A stretch of DNA of 64,000 nucleotides from Rugamonas violacea (GCF_016461825.1 NZ_JAEMNU010000031.1:164958-228957); one strand, 5' to 3'; counted from the stretch's first letter, positions 9,101 through 17,519 are shown. Notes: a model not told the origin generated them from the letters alone. Numbers and translations are program-made.

Positions 9101-10299
9101 CGGCCCGCTTCGCGCCGACCTTGAACGTCAAGCTGTTCGGCGCCGGCGACCGCGCCGACACGCTGGCCACCTTGCAGCCCTTCGACCTGGTGGTGGCCAG
9201 CTACGGCCTGCTGCAACTGGAGTCGGCGCTGTTCGCCGGCGTGCAGTGGCACACCATCGTGCTCGACGAGGCGCAGGCGATCAAGAACAGCACCACCAAG
9301 CGCTCGCAGGCCGTCATGGCGCTGCAGGGCGGCTTCAAGATGGTGGCCACCGGCACGCCGCTGGAAAACCACCTGGGCGAGCTGTGGAACCTGTTCCGCT
9401 TCATCAATCCCGGCCTGCTCGGCACCCTGGACCAGTTCAACCTGCGCTTCGCCGGGCCGATCGAGAAGGCGCAGGACCACCGCGCCGAGGTCGGCGCCCG
9501 GCTGCGGCTGCGCCGCTTGATCCAGCCCTTCATCCTGCGCCGCACCAAGTCGCAGGTGCTGGCCGAACTGCCGCCGCGCACCGAGATCACGCTGGAGGTC
9601 GACCTGTCGGCGCCGGAGATGGCGCTGTACGAATCGCTGCGCCGCAGCGCGCTGGAGAAGCTGGCGGCGGTCGAGGGGCCGGCCGAGAAAAAGTCGATAC
9701 AGATCCTCGCCGAGATCATGAAGCTGCGCCGCGCCTGCTGCAACCCGGCGCTGGTGGCGCCCGAACTGGGCCTGGCCAGCAGCAAGCTGGCGGCCTTCGC
9801 CCACCTGCTCACCGGCCTGCTGGAGAACGGCCACAAGGTGCTGGTGTTCAGCCAGTTCGTCGACCACCTGAAGCTGATCCGCCACCATCTGGAGGAGCAG
9901 GACGTGTCCTACCAATACCTCGACGGCAGCACCAGCATGGTCGAGCGCAAGAACCGCGTCGACGCCTTCCAGGGCGGCAGCGGCGACGTCTTCCTGATCA
10001 GCCTGAAAGCGGGCGGCGTCGGCATCAACCTGACGGCGGCCGACTACGTGATCCACATGGACCCGTGGTGGAACCCGGCCGTCGAGGACCAGGCCTCGGA
10101 CCGCGCCCACCGCATGGGCCAGCTGCGCCCGGTGACCATCTACCGCCTGGTGGCGCGCCACACCATCGAGGAGGGCATCGTCGAGCTGCACCAGCACAAG
10201 CGCGACCTGGCCGACAGCCTGCTCGAGGGCAGCGACACGGCGGCCCGCCTGTCGGCCCGCGACATGCTCGACATGCTGGCGCAGGGCATGCAGCGCTAG
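6136..10299 (+). CDS. SNF2-family DEAD/DEAH-box ATPase with very long N-terminal region
   Basis: Swi2/Snf2-type double-stranded DNA translocase of 1387 residues. The C-terminal third is a complete SNF2 motor: Walker A DDMGLGKT (GLGKT at 953-957), DEAQ box (1044-1047), GTPLENHLGELWNLFRFI, and the helicase C lobe with FSQFVDHLK, SLKAGGVGINLTAAD and DPWWNPAVEDQASDRAHRMGQ. Residues 1 to about 880 have no family I can name. A stretch near 270-440 is Ala/Leu/Glu-rich and resembles helical (TPR-like) repeats. The start is ATG 6136, 13 bases after the peptidase stop, with only a weak ribosome-binding site. A chromatin-remodelling, transcription-recycling (RapA-like) or defence role is possible; the sequence does not decide. 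A second such ATPase lies at 43170-46310. Confidence 0.9.
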   Translation: MTDPQLLAEFDTLAFNEKMILALLALLGEPTGRTSILDHMRAAGFKDPQERTYSATTLDEPIHHLERLAFISVITGRGYVCNPKLRWPALRAAIGAHTLDQLCQAHDVVVPLRQSWSTLEPRSYRAGVARLRMALLRGQAPQQVVPLLSFCMASYEAAQLHPIIEILGRPFEAGMLARVHPLMQDDVLTLLLNNAQREPAGAAQLRAHAEQHVQLRQTAGDEVAPALRLGLAEDAILCGRLDEAARYLARCDGAQAQFFASVVHLLRGEHATALNGFEAALKALRRESGKRKQLFHGIGGHLYALALMRSGDAKLAKAAEAYLDAAVRATQNHDSAVYQQLDLLRQVRAGTLQPEAIPTRAWETTLQAQMFQSLLYYWLSLPQLAQRRLELEELAQQAEAAGYLLLAGQALALLGHLGEPAQAKRAAALRERLGFADLTQWFERQESWQRQLTALINLHQPAAPEQTGAARLAWMLVYDARHGLTEVEPREQKRDARGAWSKGRAVGLKRLRFESEQIDYLTPQDLRAAEAISVAHRNYHSSGLAYEVDPQRAAVALIGHPLVFWQETPETRVELLAGAPELLIRKRGGNLHLSLQPAIPDNNSTVVISRETPTRLRVIAIADEHRRIAAIVGDGLIVPEHAEQQVLQAIGAISSLVTVQSDIGGAHSDVQQVDADARLHVHLLPYQHGLKMQLLVRPLDGGAYYAPGDGAETLIADAGGKPAQTRRDLNAERDAERQLVGKCPILEEAEQDHGEWLLGQPALCLQLLAELQALNPDSIVLAWPEGESFRITKKVDSKQLRLTIKSHKDWFAASGELQVDEEQVMDLRTLLELVRSGKGRFIELGENRFLALAEELHRRLSEVSAYGELSADGVRLHPLAAFALEELADEAGGLKADQAWREHLARMQAQTEFVPQLPSTLQAELRDYQHEGYDWLARLAHWGVGACLADDMGLGKTLQALALILSRAPQGPTLVVAPTSVCMNWISEAARFAPTLNVKLFGAGDRADTLATLQPFDLVVASYGLLQLESALFAGVQWHTIVLDEAQAIKNSTTKRSQAVMALQGGFKMVATGTPLENHLGELWNLFRFINPGLLGTLDQFNLRFAGPIEKAQDHRAEVGARLRLRRLIQPFILRRTKSQVLAELPPRTEITLEVDLSAPEMALYESLRRSALEKLAAVEGPAEKKSIQILAEIMKLRRACCNPALVAPELGLASSKLAAFAHLLTGLLENGHKVLVFSQFVDHLKLIRHHLEEQDVSYQYLDGSTSMVERKNRVDAFQGGSGDVFLISLKAGGVGINLTAADYVIHMDPWWNPAVEDQASDRAHRMGQLRPVTIYRLVARHTIEEGIVELHQHKRDLADSLLEGSDTAARLSARDMLDMLAQGMQR

Positions 10300-10494
10300 C
10301 GTCCCGCGTCGCCGGCCCGGCCCGCGATCGCGGCCGCGCCGGCCGGCCCGGTCCGCGCCCGTGGTCCGCCGCGCCGGCGGCGGGGCGGCGGAACCATGCG
10401 GCGCCGAACGACCCGGACGGGGGACGCAAATTCGTCGCGGCGGCGGCGCAAATCATGTACTCTTCCGTTTTCAGCCCGCCATCCCGGAATTCAT
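10300..10494. other. GC-rich intergenic stretch with a 12-bp palindrome
   Basis: No gene is supported. The segment is extremely GC-rich and includes the perfect palindrome CCGCGATCGCGG (10322-10333). No T-rich terminator is seen. Confidence 0.5.
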
Positions 10495-10980
10495 ATGGAA
10501 GAAGACAACGCCACCCACATCGCCAGCCACGGCACGCCGCTGTGCGGCAAGGCCTGGACCGCCTATGTCGGCACCGTGCTGCTGGCGCTGATCCTGTTCG
10601 GCGCCCTGCTGCCGCTGGCCTTCAAATGGACCGAGCTGGCCGCCGCCGGCGTGCTGCTGGTCTCGGCGCTGCTGGTCGGCTACCGCGTGCTGCTCATCCG
10701 CAGCTACCAGTTGTACTACGACGACGTCGGCGTCTGGCTCTACCACGGCATCCTGCCCTGGGCCAAGGGCGTGGCCGGCGTCAAATGGCGCGACATGGAC
10801 GAGGCCACCTTCGTGCCCTCGTTCTGGAGCTGGCTGTCGCGCTCCTACACGATCCGCATCGGCCACCGCTTCACCAAGGACAGCGAGATCCTGCTCAGTC
10901 AGATGGCCAAGGGCAAGGACGCCGTCGGCGTCCTCAACGCCCGCCACCAGGAACTGATCCGCACCAACGCGCTGCTCTGA
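10495..10980 (+). CDS. Small two-helix membrane protein, PH-like domain suspected
   Basis: Product of 161 residues that I do not recognise by name. After a short polar N-terminus come two hydrophobic segments (about residues 22-43 and 46-68), then a soluble C-terminal part. The pattern YQLYYDDVGVWLYHGILPWAKG resembles bacterial PH (bPH2-like) membrane proteins; this is inference from pattern only. ATG 10495 is preceded by GGAA. An earlier in-frame ATG (10396) lies in GC-rich sequence and would add 33 implausible Arg-rich residues, so I rejected it. It follows the SNF2 gene by 195 bases and may have its own promoter. Confidence 0.7.
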   Translation: MEEDNATHIASHGTPLCGKAWTAYVGTVLLALILFGALLPLAFKWTELAAAGVLLVSALLVGYRVLLIRSYQLYYDDVGVWLYHGILPWAKGVAGVKWRDMDEATFVPSFWSWLSRSYTIRIGHRFTKDSEILLSQMAKGKDAVGVLNARHQELIRTNALL

Positions 10981-11098
10981 GCCGGCTGGCGCGCTCAAGC
11001 GCAGCAATTAGTGCTACTCTCCCACGCTTGGCCTTGGCGCGCCCGCCCGAATCTGCGAATATGCGCGTCTTGCCCCAACCATCAAGAGGCTGTTTACG

Positions 11099-13093
11099 AT
11101 GATCAAGACCAAATTCGCGCTGGCCGTGTTGCTGACGAGCCTGACGCTCGCGCCGGCCGGCGCCACCACCCACCACGGCCACGACAAGGCCGCCAACAGC
11201 AAGAACAAGAGCGGCAACAAGGCTGGCGCCAAGAGCGCCGTGAAAGCCGGCGCAAAAGGCCATGGCGCCAAGCCGGCGCACGCCGGCAAGGGCAGCAAGG
11301 GCGGCAAGGGCGGCAAGCAGGACAAACACGGCAAGGGCAGCAAGGCCGCCGCCGCGGTGGCCGCGCCGCTCGCCGCCGTGGCCCGTCCGGCGGCGCCGTC
11401 CGAGCGGCGCCAGGACCGCAACCTCGACACGCTGAGCAACCAGTTCCTCGGCGCGCTGTGGCGCATCGACCCGGAATCGGCGATCGCGGTCGGCAAGTAC
11501 GACACCGCCGCCAACCTGACCATCCCCGACCAGGCCAGCCGCACCCGCCAGTTGGCCTTCACCGAAGACTGGCTGGCGCGCTTCGCCAAGATCGACGCGC
11601 GCCAACTGTCGGCCAAGCAGCGCACCGACCTGGCGCTGCTGACCAACAAACTCAATAGCGACCGCTTCTACCTGAACACGCTGCGCGAGTGGCAATGGAA
11701 TCCGGCCAGCTACAACGTCGCCGCGCCGATCGACGCCATCCTCAACACCGAATACGCCGCCAAGCCGCAGCGCCTGCGCACCCTGCTCAAGCGCATCGCC
11801 GGCGTGCCGGCCTACTACGAGGCGGCGCGCGCCAACATCGCCAAGCCGACCCGCGAGCACACCCAGCTGGCGATTGCGCAGGCGCCCGGCGTGCTGACCA
11901 TGCTCGCCGAGCTCGACAAGGCGGCCCAGGCCTCGATCCTGACCCCGGTCGAGAAACAGCTGTTCACCCAGCGCGTCAACGCCGCGCTGACCGCCGTCGA
12001 CGCCTACGTCGCCTGGTTGGGCGAGCTCGACAAGACCATGGCGCAGACCGGCGAAGCCCGTTCCTTCCGCCTCGGCAAGGAGCTGTACGAACAGAAATTC
12101 GCCTTCGACATCCAGGCCGGCGGCAGCGCCGAGCAGACCTACCAGAAGGCCCTGGCGGCGCGCGAGCAGCTGCTGGTCAACATGGACCGGCTGGCCGACG
12201 AGCTGTGGAACAAGACCATGGGCCTGTCCGCCAAGCCGCTCGACCGCACCCGCAAGATCGGCATGGTGATCGACAAGTTGTCCAGCCAGCACGTGGCGCG
12301 CGAGAACTTCTTCCCCGAAATCCGCCGCCAGATCCCGCTGTTGCAGGACTGGGTGGTCAGCCACGACCTGCTGACCATGGACCCGAAGAAGCCGCTGGAA
12401 GTGCGCGCCACGCCGGCCTACCAAAGCGGCGTGGCCGGCGCCAGCATCGAGGCGCCCGGCCCGTACCGGCCGCAGGACCGCACCTATTACAACGTCACGC
12501 CGCTCGACGGCGCCACGCCCGAGGCGGCCGAGAGCAGCCTGCGCGAATACAACCAGTGGATCCTGCAGATCCTCAACATCCACGAGGCCATCCCCGGCCA
12601 CTACACCCAGCTGGTGTACGCCAACAAGTCGCAGTCCATCGTCAAGTCGATCTTCGGCAACGGCGCCATGGTCGAGGGCTGGGCCGTCTACGGCGAGCGC
12701 ATGATGCTCGAATCGGGCTACGGCGACAACACGCCGGAGATGTGGTTGATGTATTCGAAGTGGAACCTGCGCAGCGTCACCAACACCATCCTCGACTACG
12801 GCGTGCACGTGCTCGACATGGGCGAGCAGGAGGCGATCGATTTGCTGTCGCGCCAGGCTTTCCAGACCGCCAGCGAGGCGAGGGAGAAATGGCGCCGCGT
12901 ACAGCTGACCTCGGTGCAACTGACCAGCTACTTCAGCGGCTACAGCGAAATCATGGAGTTGCGCGAACAGCGCAAGCAGGCGCTGGGCAACAAGTTCGTG
13001 CTGAAGGATTTCCACGAGCAATTCCTCAGCTACGGCAGCGCGCCGGTGCGGGTGATCCGCGACCTGATGCTGCAACAGCCGGCGCCGCAGTAG
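11099..13093 (+). CDS. DUF885 family secreted protein (putative metallo-hydrolase)
   Basis: A 664-residue exported protein. It has a Sec-type signal peptide (residues 1-23, cleavage near GAT-TH). A strongly basic, Gly/Ala/Lys-rich low-complexity linker (about 25-85) follows, then a helical DUF885 domain (about 105-655). The DUF885 hallmark HEAIPGH is present (His495, Glu496, His501), a variant zinc-binding motif that suggests peptidase-like activity; the substrate is unknown. Further conserved segments are the EGWAVYGERMM and YSGYSEIMELRE regions. The gene stands alone: a terminator follows 48 bases after the stop and the upstream gene ends 118 bases away. The Lys-rich linker is unusual for the family and may bind nucleic acid, polyanions or the cell wall. 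Confidence 0.88.
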   Translation: MIKTKFALAVLLTSLTLAPAGATTHHGHDKAANSKNKSGNKAGAKSAVKAGAKGHGAKPAHAGKGSKGGKGGKQDKHGKGSKAAAAVAAPLAAVARPAAPSERRQDRNLDTLSNQFLGALWRIDPESAIAVGKYDTAANLTIPDQASRTRQLAFTEDWLARFAKIDARQLSAKQRTDLALLTNKLNSDRFYLNTLREWQWNPASYNVAAPIDAILNTEYAAKPQRLRTLLKRIAGVPAYYEAARANIAKPTREHTQLAIAQAPGVLTMLAELDKAAQASILTPVEKQLFTQRVNAALTAVDAYVAWLGELDKTMAQTGEARSFRLGKELYEQKFAFDIQAGGSAEQTYQKALAAREQLLVNMDRLADELWNKTMGLSAKPLDRTRKIGMVIDKLSSQHVARENFFPEIRRQIPLLQDWVVSHDLLTMDPKKPLEVRATPAYQSGVAGASIEAPGPYRPQDRTYYNVTPLDGATPEAAESSLREYNQWILQILNIHEAIPGHYTQLVYANKSQSIVKSIFGNGAMVEGWAVYGERMMLESGYGDNTPEMWLMYSKWNLRSVTNTILDYGVHVLDMGEQEAIDLLSRQAFQTASEAREKWRRVQLTSVQLTSYFSGYSEIMELREQRKQALGNKFVLKDFHEQFLSYGSAPVRVIRDLMLQQPAPQ

Positions 13094-13140
13094 GCGCGGC
13101 GGGCATATGGCGGGCGCCGCGACGGCGCCCAGCAATCAAC

Positions 13141-13170
13141 AACGGGGCGCTCAGGCGCCCCGTTTTATTT
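13141..13170 (+). terminator. Rho-independent terminator after the DUF885 gene
   Basis: Perfect stem CGGGGCGC / GCGCCCCG (13143-13150 and 13155-13162) with a TCAG loop, followed by TTTTATTT. Confidence 0.9.
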
Positions 13171-13284
13171 GCACCGTTCGGATCGTTTGCTGTCGATTAA
13201 ACGGCCCGGTCCGGCGCGGGAATACGATGGGGGCACGTCTGGAGTTCGAGAAGTTTTCTGCTAAGATGAACCGTAGGAGCACAC

Positions 13285-13686
13285 ATGACCATGCCCATCC
13301 AATTCGATACACTCAAATACGCCAAACGGCTGACAGAGGCCGGCATTCCGCCCGACCATGCCGAGGCGCAGGCCCAAGCGCTCAGCGATGTGCTCGCCGA
13401 TACCATCGTCGTGCCTGGCGATCTCATATTGCTCAAGGTGGATGTGCTCGCCCGTATCGAGCTGCTCAGACAGGAACTGACCGCCAGTATCGAACTGCTC
13501 CGGCAGGAAACACTGGCGAAATTCGAACTGCTCCGGCAGGAAACACTGGCGAAATTCGAACTGGCCCGGCAGGAGCTCGATGCACTGGAGCAGCGCATCA
13601 ATGGCAAATTCAAAACGCTGCACTGGGTGCTGGGCGCCATGCTGGTCTTGCACATCGCCACGCTGGCGAAACTGTTTTCCATGTAG
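13285..13686 (+). CDS. DUF1640/CCDC90-like coiled-coil protein with C-terminal membrane anchor
   Basis: A 133-residue protein. Residues 1-45 form the conserved head (LKYAKRLTEAGIPPDHAEAQAQA) seen in DUF1640 proteins, distant relatives of the mitochondrial CCDC90/MCUR1 family. Residues 50-105 are a charged coiled coil, and 112-132 a hydrophobic C-terminal helix. The coiled coil contains an 11-residue unit repeated twice exactly at DNA level (33-bp repeats at 13491-13556) with degenerate copies either side. AGGAG seven bases before ATG 13285 fixes the start. Such genes are scattered in proteobacteria, often near mobile elements or Vsr/Fic-type genes. Function is unknown; it probably forms trimers or oligomers at the inner membrane. 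Confidence 0.8.
   Translation: MTMPIQFDTLKYAKRLTEAGIPPDHAEAQAQALSDVLADTIVVPGDLILLKVDVLARIELLRQELTASIELLRQETLAKFELLRQETLAKFELARQELDALEQRINGKFKTLHWVLGAMLVLHIATLAKLFSM
13491..13556 (+). repeat. Two perfect 33-bp tandem repeats in the coiled-coil gene
   Basis: The 33-base units 13491-13523 and 13524-13556 are identical, each giving 11 residues around LLRQETLAKFE. A degenerate third copy follows. Eleven-residue (hendecad) units keep coiled-coil register, so copy number could vary without breaking the protein. Confidence 0.9.
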
Positions 13687-13764
13687 CGCCGGCTCGCCTT
13701 CCGCGAGCGCATCGAGACCGCGCGGCAAGGCAGATCCTCGCGGCGGCCCCGGCGAAAATGCGTG

Positions 13765-14520
13765 TTACTCGACCTGCTCGGGCGCCTGGGTGGCTTTGAC
13801 GAAGACCGGCGCCACCAACAGGCCCAGCTCGAACAGGATCCACATCGGCAGCGCCAGCGAGAACTGGCTGACGATGTCGGGCGGCGTGACGATGGCCGCC
13901 ACCACGAAGGCGCCGACGATCACATACGGCCGCACTTCCTTGAGCTTCTCGACACTGACCAGGCCCATGCGCACCAGGATCACCACCACCACCGGCACCT
14001 CGAAGGTGGCGCCGAAGGCCAAGCACATCGACATGACGAAGTCGAGGTAGTTCTCGATGTCCGGCGTGACGGCGATCGAGGTCGGCGAGAACTCGCTGAT
14101 GAATTTGAACACCCGGCCGAACACGAAGAAGTAGCAGAACGCCACGCCGGCCATGAACAGCGCCGACGACGAGATCACCAAAGGCGCCACCAAGCGTTTC
14201 TCGTGGGTGTACAGGCCGGGCGCGACGAAGGCCCACAACTGGTACAACACCCACGGCAGGGCCAGGATGAAGGCGATCACCAGCGTCACCTTCATCGGCA
14301 CCAGGAAGGGCGAAATGACGCCGGTGGCGATCATCTTCGAGCCGACCGGCAAGGCGGCGATCATCGGCATGGCGATGATGTCGTAGATGCGCGATGGCCC
14401 CGGCCAGATCATCAGGCCGACGCACACCAGCACGATGCCGATCGAGGCCTTGACCAGGCGGTCGCGCAATTCGATCAGGTGAGAGATAAAGGTCTCTTCG
14501 CCTGCTGCAGGTGTAGTCAT
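13765..14520 (-). CDS. tatC: Sec-independent protein translocase TatC
   Basis: Polytopic inner-membrane receptor of the twin-arginine export system; it recognises the RR signal peptide and assembles with TatB. It has 251 residues with six predicted transmembrane helices, the N-terminal signature SHLIELRDRLVKA and the conserved region FVAPGLYTHEKR. Glu and Arg positions needed for signal binding (LIELRDR) are present. The start ATG 14520 lies directly against the tatB stop (14521-14523), so translation is probably coupled. Last gene of the leftward tat/his block. A Tat-type substrate (LD-carboxypeptidase, 62506-63588) is encoded in this window. Confidence 0.96.
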   Translation of the reverse strand: MTTPAAGEETFISHLIELRDRLVKASIGIVLVCVGLMIWPGPSRIYDIIAMPMIAALPVGSKMIATGVISPFLVPMKVTLVIAFILALPWVLYQLWAFVAPGLYTHEKRLVAPLVISSSALFMAGVAFCYFFVFGRVFKFISEFSPTSIAVTPDIENYLDFVMSMCLAFGATFEVPVVVVILVRMGLVSVEKLKEVRPYVIVGAFVVAAIVTPPDIVSQFSLALPMWILFELGLLVAPVFVKATQAPEQVE

Positions 14521-15009
14521 TTAATAGAACGAGGTAGGGGAGGAATTGCCGCGCGGACGGAAACGGGCGACCCGCGCCGCGCCGGAGATGACGTGCATCT
14601 TGCCGCCGTGGCGCTGCTTGTACCAGGCCGGAATGGCCGAGCTGCGCACCAGCTTTTTGCGGCGGAACTCGCGCGCCTTGCGCGCCAGGTCGTCGCTGCT
14701 GGCGGAACTCGGCGGCGCGGGGTGGCTGTCGTGCCAGGCGTTCTCCACCTCGGCCAGGTTCTCCGAGATCGAGTTCTCGACCCCTTGCTTGATCGACTGG
14801 GCGGCGTCCTGCACGTCCTTCTGCAGGTTTTTCAGCTCCTCCAGTTCGATCTCGCGCGAGACTTCGGATTTCACCTCGTTCAGATAGCGCTGCGCCCGGC
14901 CGTACAAGGAGCCGGCCATGCGCGCCACCTTGGGCAGCTTTTCCGGGCCGATGACGACCAGCGCCACCACGCCGATGATGGCAAGTTTGGAGAGACCGAG
15001 ATCGATCAT
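14521..15009 (-). CDS. tatB: Sec-independent protein translocase TatB
   Basis: Single-span partner of TatC. In the 162-residue protein the N-terminal helix MIDLGLSKLAIIGVVALVVIG is followed by the PEKLPKVAR hinge, then an amphipathic helix and a long charged tail. The tail ends in a basic segment, typical of beta-proteobacterial TatB. Start ATG 15009 matches the family N-terminus. It is 43 bases downstream of tatA and abuts tatC. Confidence 0.95.
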   Translation of the reverse strand: MIDLGLSKLAIIGVVALVVIGPEKLPKVARMAGSLYGRAQRYLNEVKSEVSREIELEELKNLQKDVQDAAQSIKQGVENSISENLAEVENAWHDSHPAPPSSASSDDLARKAREFRRKKLVRSSAIPAWYKQRHGGKMHVISGAARVARFRPRGNSSPTSFY

Positions 15010-15052
15010 AGGATGTCAGCAAAAGCCGGACGGGGCCGTGGCCCCGGCCTGC

Positions 15053-15283
15053 TTAGTGCTTGCTTTTCTCTTTGGCGTCGACGTCGATGGTGGTCTTGTC
15101 GGCCACTTGCGACGGCGCTGCGGGAGCGGCGGCGGCCTTGTCCTCGTCGCCCTTGACGCCATCCTTGAAGCCCTTGACGGCCTTGCCGATGTCGGAACCC
15201 ATATTGCCCAGCTTTTTGGTGCCGAACACCAACATCACCACCACCAGCACGATCAACCAGTGCCAAATACTCATTGAACCCAT
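15053..15283 (-). CDS. tatA: Sec-independent protein translocase TatA
   Basis: Pore-forming subunit of the twin-arginine translocase: one N-terminal membrane helix ([16 protein letters not shown]), the [20 protein letters not shown] hinge/amphipathic helix and a disordered acidic/basic tail, 76 residues. Two consecutive ATG codons occur. AGGGG lies four bases before the first (15286) and seven before the second (15283), so I prefer the second. The gap to hinT (15284-15449) holds no gene. Confidence 0.95.
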   Translation of the reverse strand: MGSMSIWHWLIVLVVVMLVFGTKKLGNMGSDIGKAVKGFKDGVKGDEDKAAAAPAAPSQVADKTTIDVDAKEKSKH

Positions 15284-15449
15284 CATTTTCCCCTAGCAAG
15301 GCAGTAACGCCCAAAAAATTCGGTTGAACCCAACGCATACCGCAACGCACAGTATACGCCATGCACGCATGTCATGTGCCCGTCATATTGCCATAATGCA
15401 AAAGGACTAGACCATCCGACAAAAGGACTAGCTGCGCGGCGGCGCCGGC

Positions 15450-15821
15450 TCAGCGCATGCCGCGCCAAGGGCGCGGGCCACCCACCACGTGCAGGTGCAG
15501 ATGGTACACCTCCTGGCCGCCGTCCGGGCCACTGTTGATCAGCGTTTTGTAACCGCCGCCGGGGGCGCCGTCGGCGTCGTAGCTGACGGCGCAGCCGGCC
15601 TCCTCGGCCAGGCGGGGCGCCAGCGCCAGCATCTTGCCCAGCAGCGGGGCGTGGCTGGCGTTGCAGTCCGACAAGCTCGACAGGTGCTGCTTGGGAATCA
15701 CCAGCAGGTGCACCGGCGCGGCCGGGTTGATGTCCTTGAAGGCCAGCAGCTCCTCGTCCTCGTAGACGATGCTCGAGGGGATCTGTTTGGCGGCGATTTT
15801 ACAAAAAAGGCAGTTTTCCAC
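15450..15821 (-). CDS. hinT: HIT-family purine nucleoside phosphoramidase
   Basis: Small histidine-triad hydrolase acting on adenosine phosphoramidates and related AMP-linked compounds. The 123 residues begin ENCLFCKIAAKQIPS and end with the triad HLHLHVVGG. The start codon is GTG (15821), with GGAG seven bases upstream, because no suitable ATG exists. It sits ten bases after hisE. hinT commonly closes his operons in beta-proteobacteria. Confidence 0.93.
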   Translation of the reverse strand: MENCLFCKIAAKQIPSSIVYEDEELLAFKDINPAAPVHLLVIPKQHLSSLSDCNASHAPLLGKMLALAPRLAEEAGCAVSYDADGAPGGGYKTLINSGPDGGQEVYHLHLHVVGGPRPWRGMR

Positions 15822-15831
15822 AAAGGCTCCG

Positions 15832-16206
15832 CTAGTCGTGTTTTTGGGTTTCGGCGGCGTCGCGCAACTCGTCCTTGCGCGCCGCTTTCTCTTCGATGCC
15901 GGACAGGCCCTCGCGCCGCGCCAGCTCGTCGAGCACCTGCTGCGGACGCAGGTCGAACTGCGCCAGCATCACCAGCGAATGGAACCACAAGTCGGCGCAT
16001 TCGTACAACACCTTCGCGTTGTCGCCGTCGACGCGGGCGTCCTTGGCCGCCATCACCGTCTCGGTGGCCTCCTCGCCGATTTTTTTCAGGATCGCATCGT
16101 CGCCCTTGGCGAACAGGCGCGAGACGTAGGAGGTGGCCGGGTCGCCGCCGTTGGCCAGCTTGCGCGACTCGATGATCTCGGCCAGGCGGTCTAAAATTGT
16201 GCTCAT
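15832..16206 (-). CDS. hisE: Phosphoribosyl-ATP pyrophosphatase
   Basis: Second step of histidine biosynthesis, hydrolysing PR-ATP to PR-AMP. The 124-residue all-helical MazG-like enzyme has the metal-binding [12 protein letters not shown] region and [13 protein letters not shown]. Its ATG (16206) overlaps the hisI stop as ATGA, so the two reactions, fused in enterobacterial HisIE, are encoded here by separate, translationally coupled genes. Confidence 0.95.
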   Translation of the reverse strand: MSTILDRLAEIIESRKLANGGDPATSYVSRLFAKGDDAILKKIGEEATETVMAAKDARVDGDNAKVLYECADLWFHSLVMLAQFDLRPQQVLDELARREGLSGIEEKAARKDELRDAAETQKHD

Positions 16207-16655
16207 GTCGGTTTCGTCTTGTTCGGTTGGGTGGCGTCCGGGTACATCTCGGCCGGGTCCTTCAGCACGGGCTCGGCGACCAGCCAGTCGCCCTCGTCGG
16301 CGTCGCCCTCGAACTTCTGGAAGAAGCAGGAATGACGGCCCGTGTGGCAGGCGATGCCGCCGTGCTGCTCGATCTTCAGTAGCACCACGTCCTCGTCGCA
16401 ATCGAGGCGGATCTCCAGCACCTTCTGCGTGTGGCCGGACTCCTCGCCCTTGTGCCACAATTTCTTGCGCGAGCGGCTCCAGTACACCGCCTCGCCCAGT
16501 TCGACCGTCTTGGCCAGCGCGTCGCGGTTCATCCAGGCGAACATCAGCACGTCGTTGCTGCCGGCTTCCTGGGCGATCACCGGCACCAGGCCGTGCTCGT
16601 CCCACTTGATTTTTTTCAGCCATTTGGCCTTGGCGAGGCTAGTCGAATTCAACAT
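16203..16655 (-). CDS. hisI: Phosphoribosyl-AMP cyclohydrolase
   Basis: Third step of histidine biosynthesis, opening the adenine ring of PR-AMP. The 150 residues include the zinc/magnesium ligands [14 protein letters not shown] and [13 protein letters not shown] 16655 ([20 protein letters not shown]) is chosen; the frame stays open beyond it into hisF without similarity. It overlaps hisE by four bases. Confidence 0.95.
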   Translation of the reverse strand: MLNSTSLAKAKWLKKIKWDEHGLVPVIAQEAGSNDVLMFAWMNRDALAKTVELGEAVYWSRSRKKLWHKGEESGHTQKVLEIRLDCDEDVVLLKIEQHGGIACHTGRHSCFFQKFEGDADEGDWLVAEPVLKDPAEMYPDATQPNKTKPT

Positions 16656-16678
16656 CGTTATGTCCTGTGTGTCCTTGC

Positions 16679-17440
16679 TCAGTCCAGGCGCATCGGAATG
16701 CCCTGGGCCGCCATGAAGCGCTTGGCCTCCTGCACCGTGTGCTGGCCGTAGTGGAAGATGCTGGCGGCCAGCACCGCGTCGGCGCGGCCCAGCTTGATGC
16801 CGTCGGCCAGGTCCTGCAGGCCGCCCACGCCGCCCGAGGCGATCACCGGGATGCCGACCGCGTCGGAGACGCCGCGCGTCAGGCCCAGGTCGAAGCCGAT
16901 CTTGGTGCCGTCGCGGTCCATGCTGGTCAGCAGGATCTCGCCGGCGCCCAGCTGCTCCATCTTCTTCGCCCACTCGATGGCGTCGAGGCCGGTGGCCTTG
17001 CGGCCGCCGTGGGTGAACACCTCCCAGCGGCCCGGCGCGGTCTGCTTGGCGTCGATCGCCACCACGATGCATTGCGAGCCGTGCTTCTGCGAGGCGTCGA
17101 ACACCAGTTGCGGATTGCTCACTGCAGAGGAGTTCATGCTGACCTTGTCGGCGCCGGCGTTGAGCAGGCGGCGCACGTCCTCGACGGCGCGCACGCCGCC
17201 GCCCACCGTCAGCGGAATGAACACCTGCGAGGCGACCGCCTCGATGATGTGCAGGATCAGGTCGCGCTCGTCGCTGGTGGCGGTGATGTCGAGGAAGGTG
17301 ATCTCGTCGGCGCCCTGCTCGTCGTAGCGGCGGGCGATCTCGACCGGGTCGCCGGCGTCGCGCAGCTCGGTGAAGTTGACGCCTTTGACGACGCGGCCGT
17401 TGGTCACGTCGAGGCAGGGGATGATTCGTTTTGCAAGCAT
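16679..17440 (-). CDS. hisF: Imidazole glycerol phosphate synthase, cyclase subunit
   Basis: (Beta/alpha)8 barrel that uses ammonia from HisH to convert PRFAR to imidazole glycerol phosphate and AICAR. The 253 residues carry catalytic Asp11 ([12 protein letters not shown]), the second Asp in VVAIDAKQ, and phosphate-binding GGGVRAVED and ASGGVGG loops. ATG 17440 opens directly on the family N-terminus [12 protein letters not shown]. Confidence 0.97.
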   Translation of the reverse strand: MLAKRIIPCLDVTNGRVVKGVNFTELRDAGDPVEIARRYDEQGADEITFLDITATSDERDLILHIIEAVASQVFIPLTVGGGVRAVEDVRRLLNAGADKVSMNSSAVSNPQLVFDASQKHGSQCIVVAIDAKQTAPGRWEVFTHGGRKATGLDAIEWAKKMEQLGAGEILLTSMDRDGTKIGFDLGLTRGVSDAVGIPVIASGGVGGLQDLADGIKLGRADAVLAASIFHYGQHTVQEAKRFMAAQGIPMRLD

Positions 17441-17499
17441 GATGGTACCTGTCGGCCTGTGAAGCCTTGTGTTCGCCTTGATGGAGCGCGGCGGCGGCG

Positions 17500-17519
17500 G
17501 CGGATCGTCAGCGATCCGC
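17500..17519. repeat. Inverted repeat in the hisA-hisF gap
   Basis: GCGGATCG / CGATCCGC (8-bp stem, four-base loop) sits in the 124-base spacer between hisA and hisF, the longest spacer within the his block. No T tract follows, so it may be an mRNA-stability or processing hairpin rather than a terminator. Confidence 0.5.

Noticed and set aside
6007-10197. Minus-strand open frame of about 1396 codons under the SNF2 gene
   Set aside because: A shadow frame created by GC-rich third positions; no motifs, and the plus strand holds all helicase motifs in order.
10396-10494. Longer start for the small membrane protein at 10495
   Set aside because: Would add 33 Arg/Thr/Ser-rich residues before the natural N-terminus and has no better ribosome-binding site.
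13491-13556. Possible CRISPR-like repeat pair
   Set aside because: Tandem copies with no spacers, lying in a coding frame that encodes coiled-coil residues.
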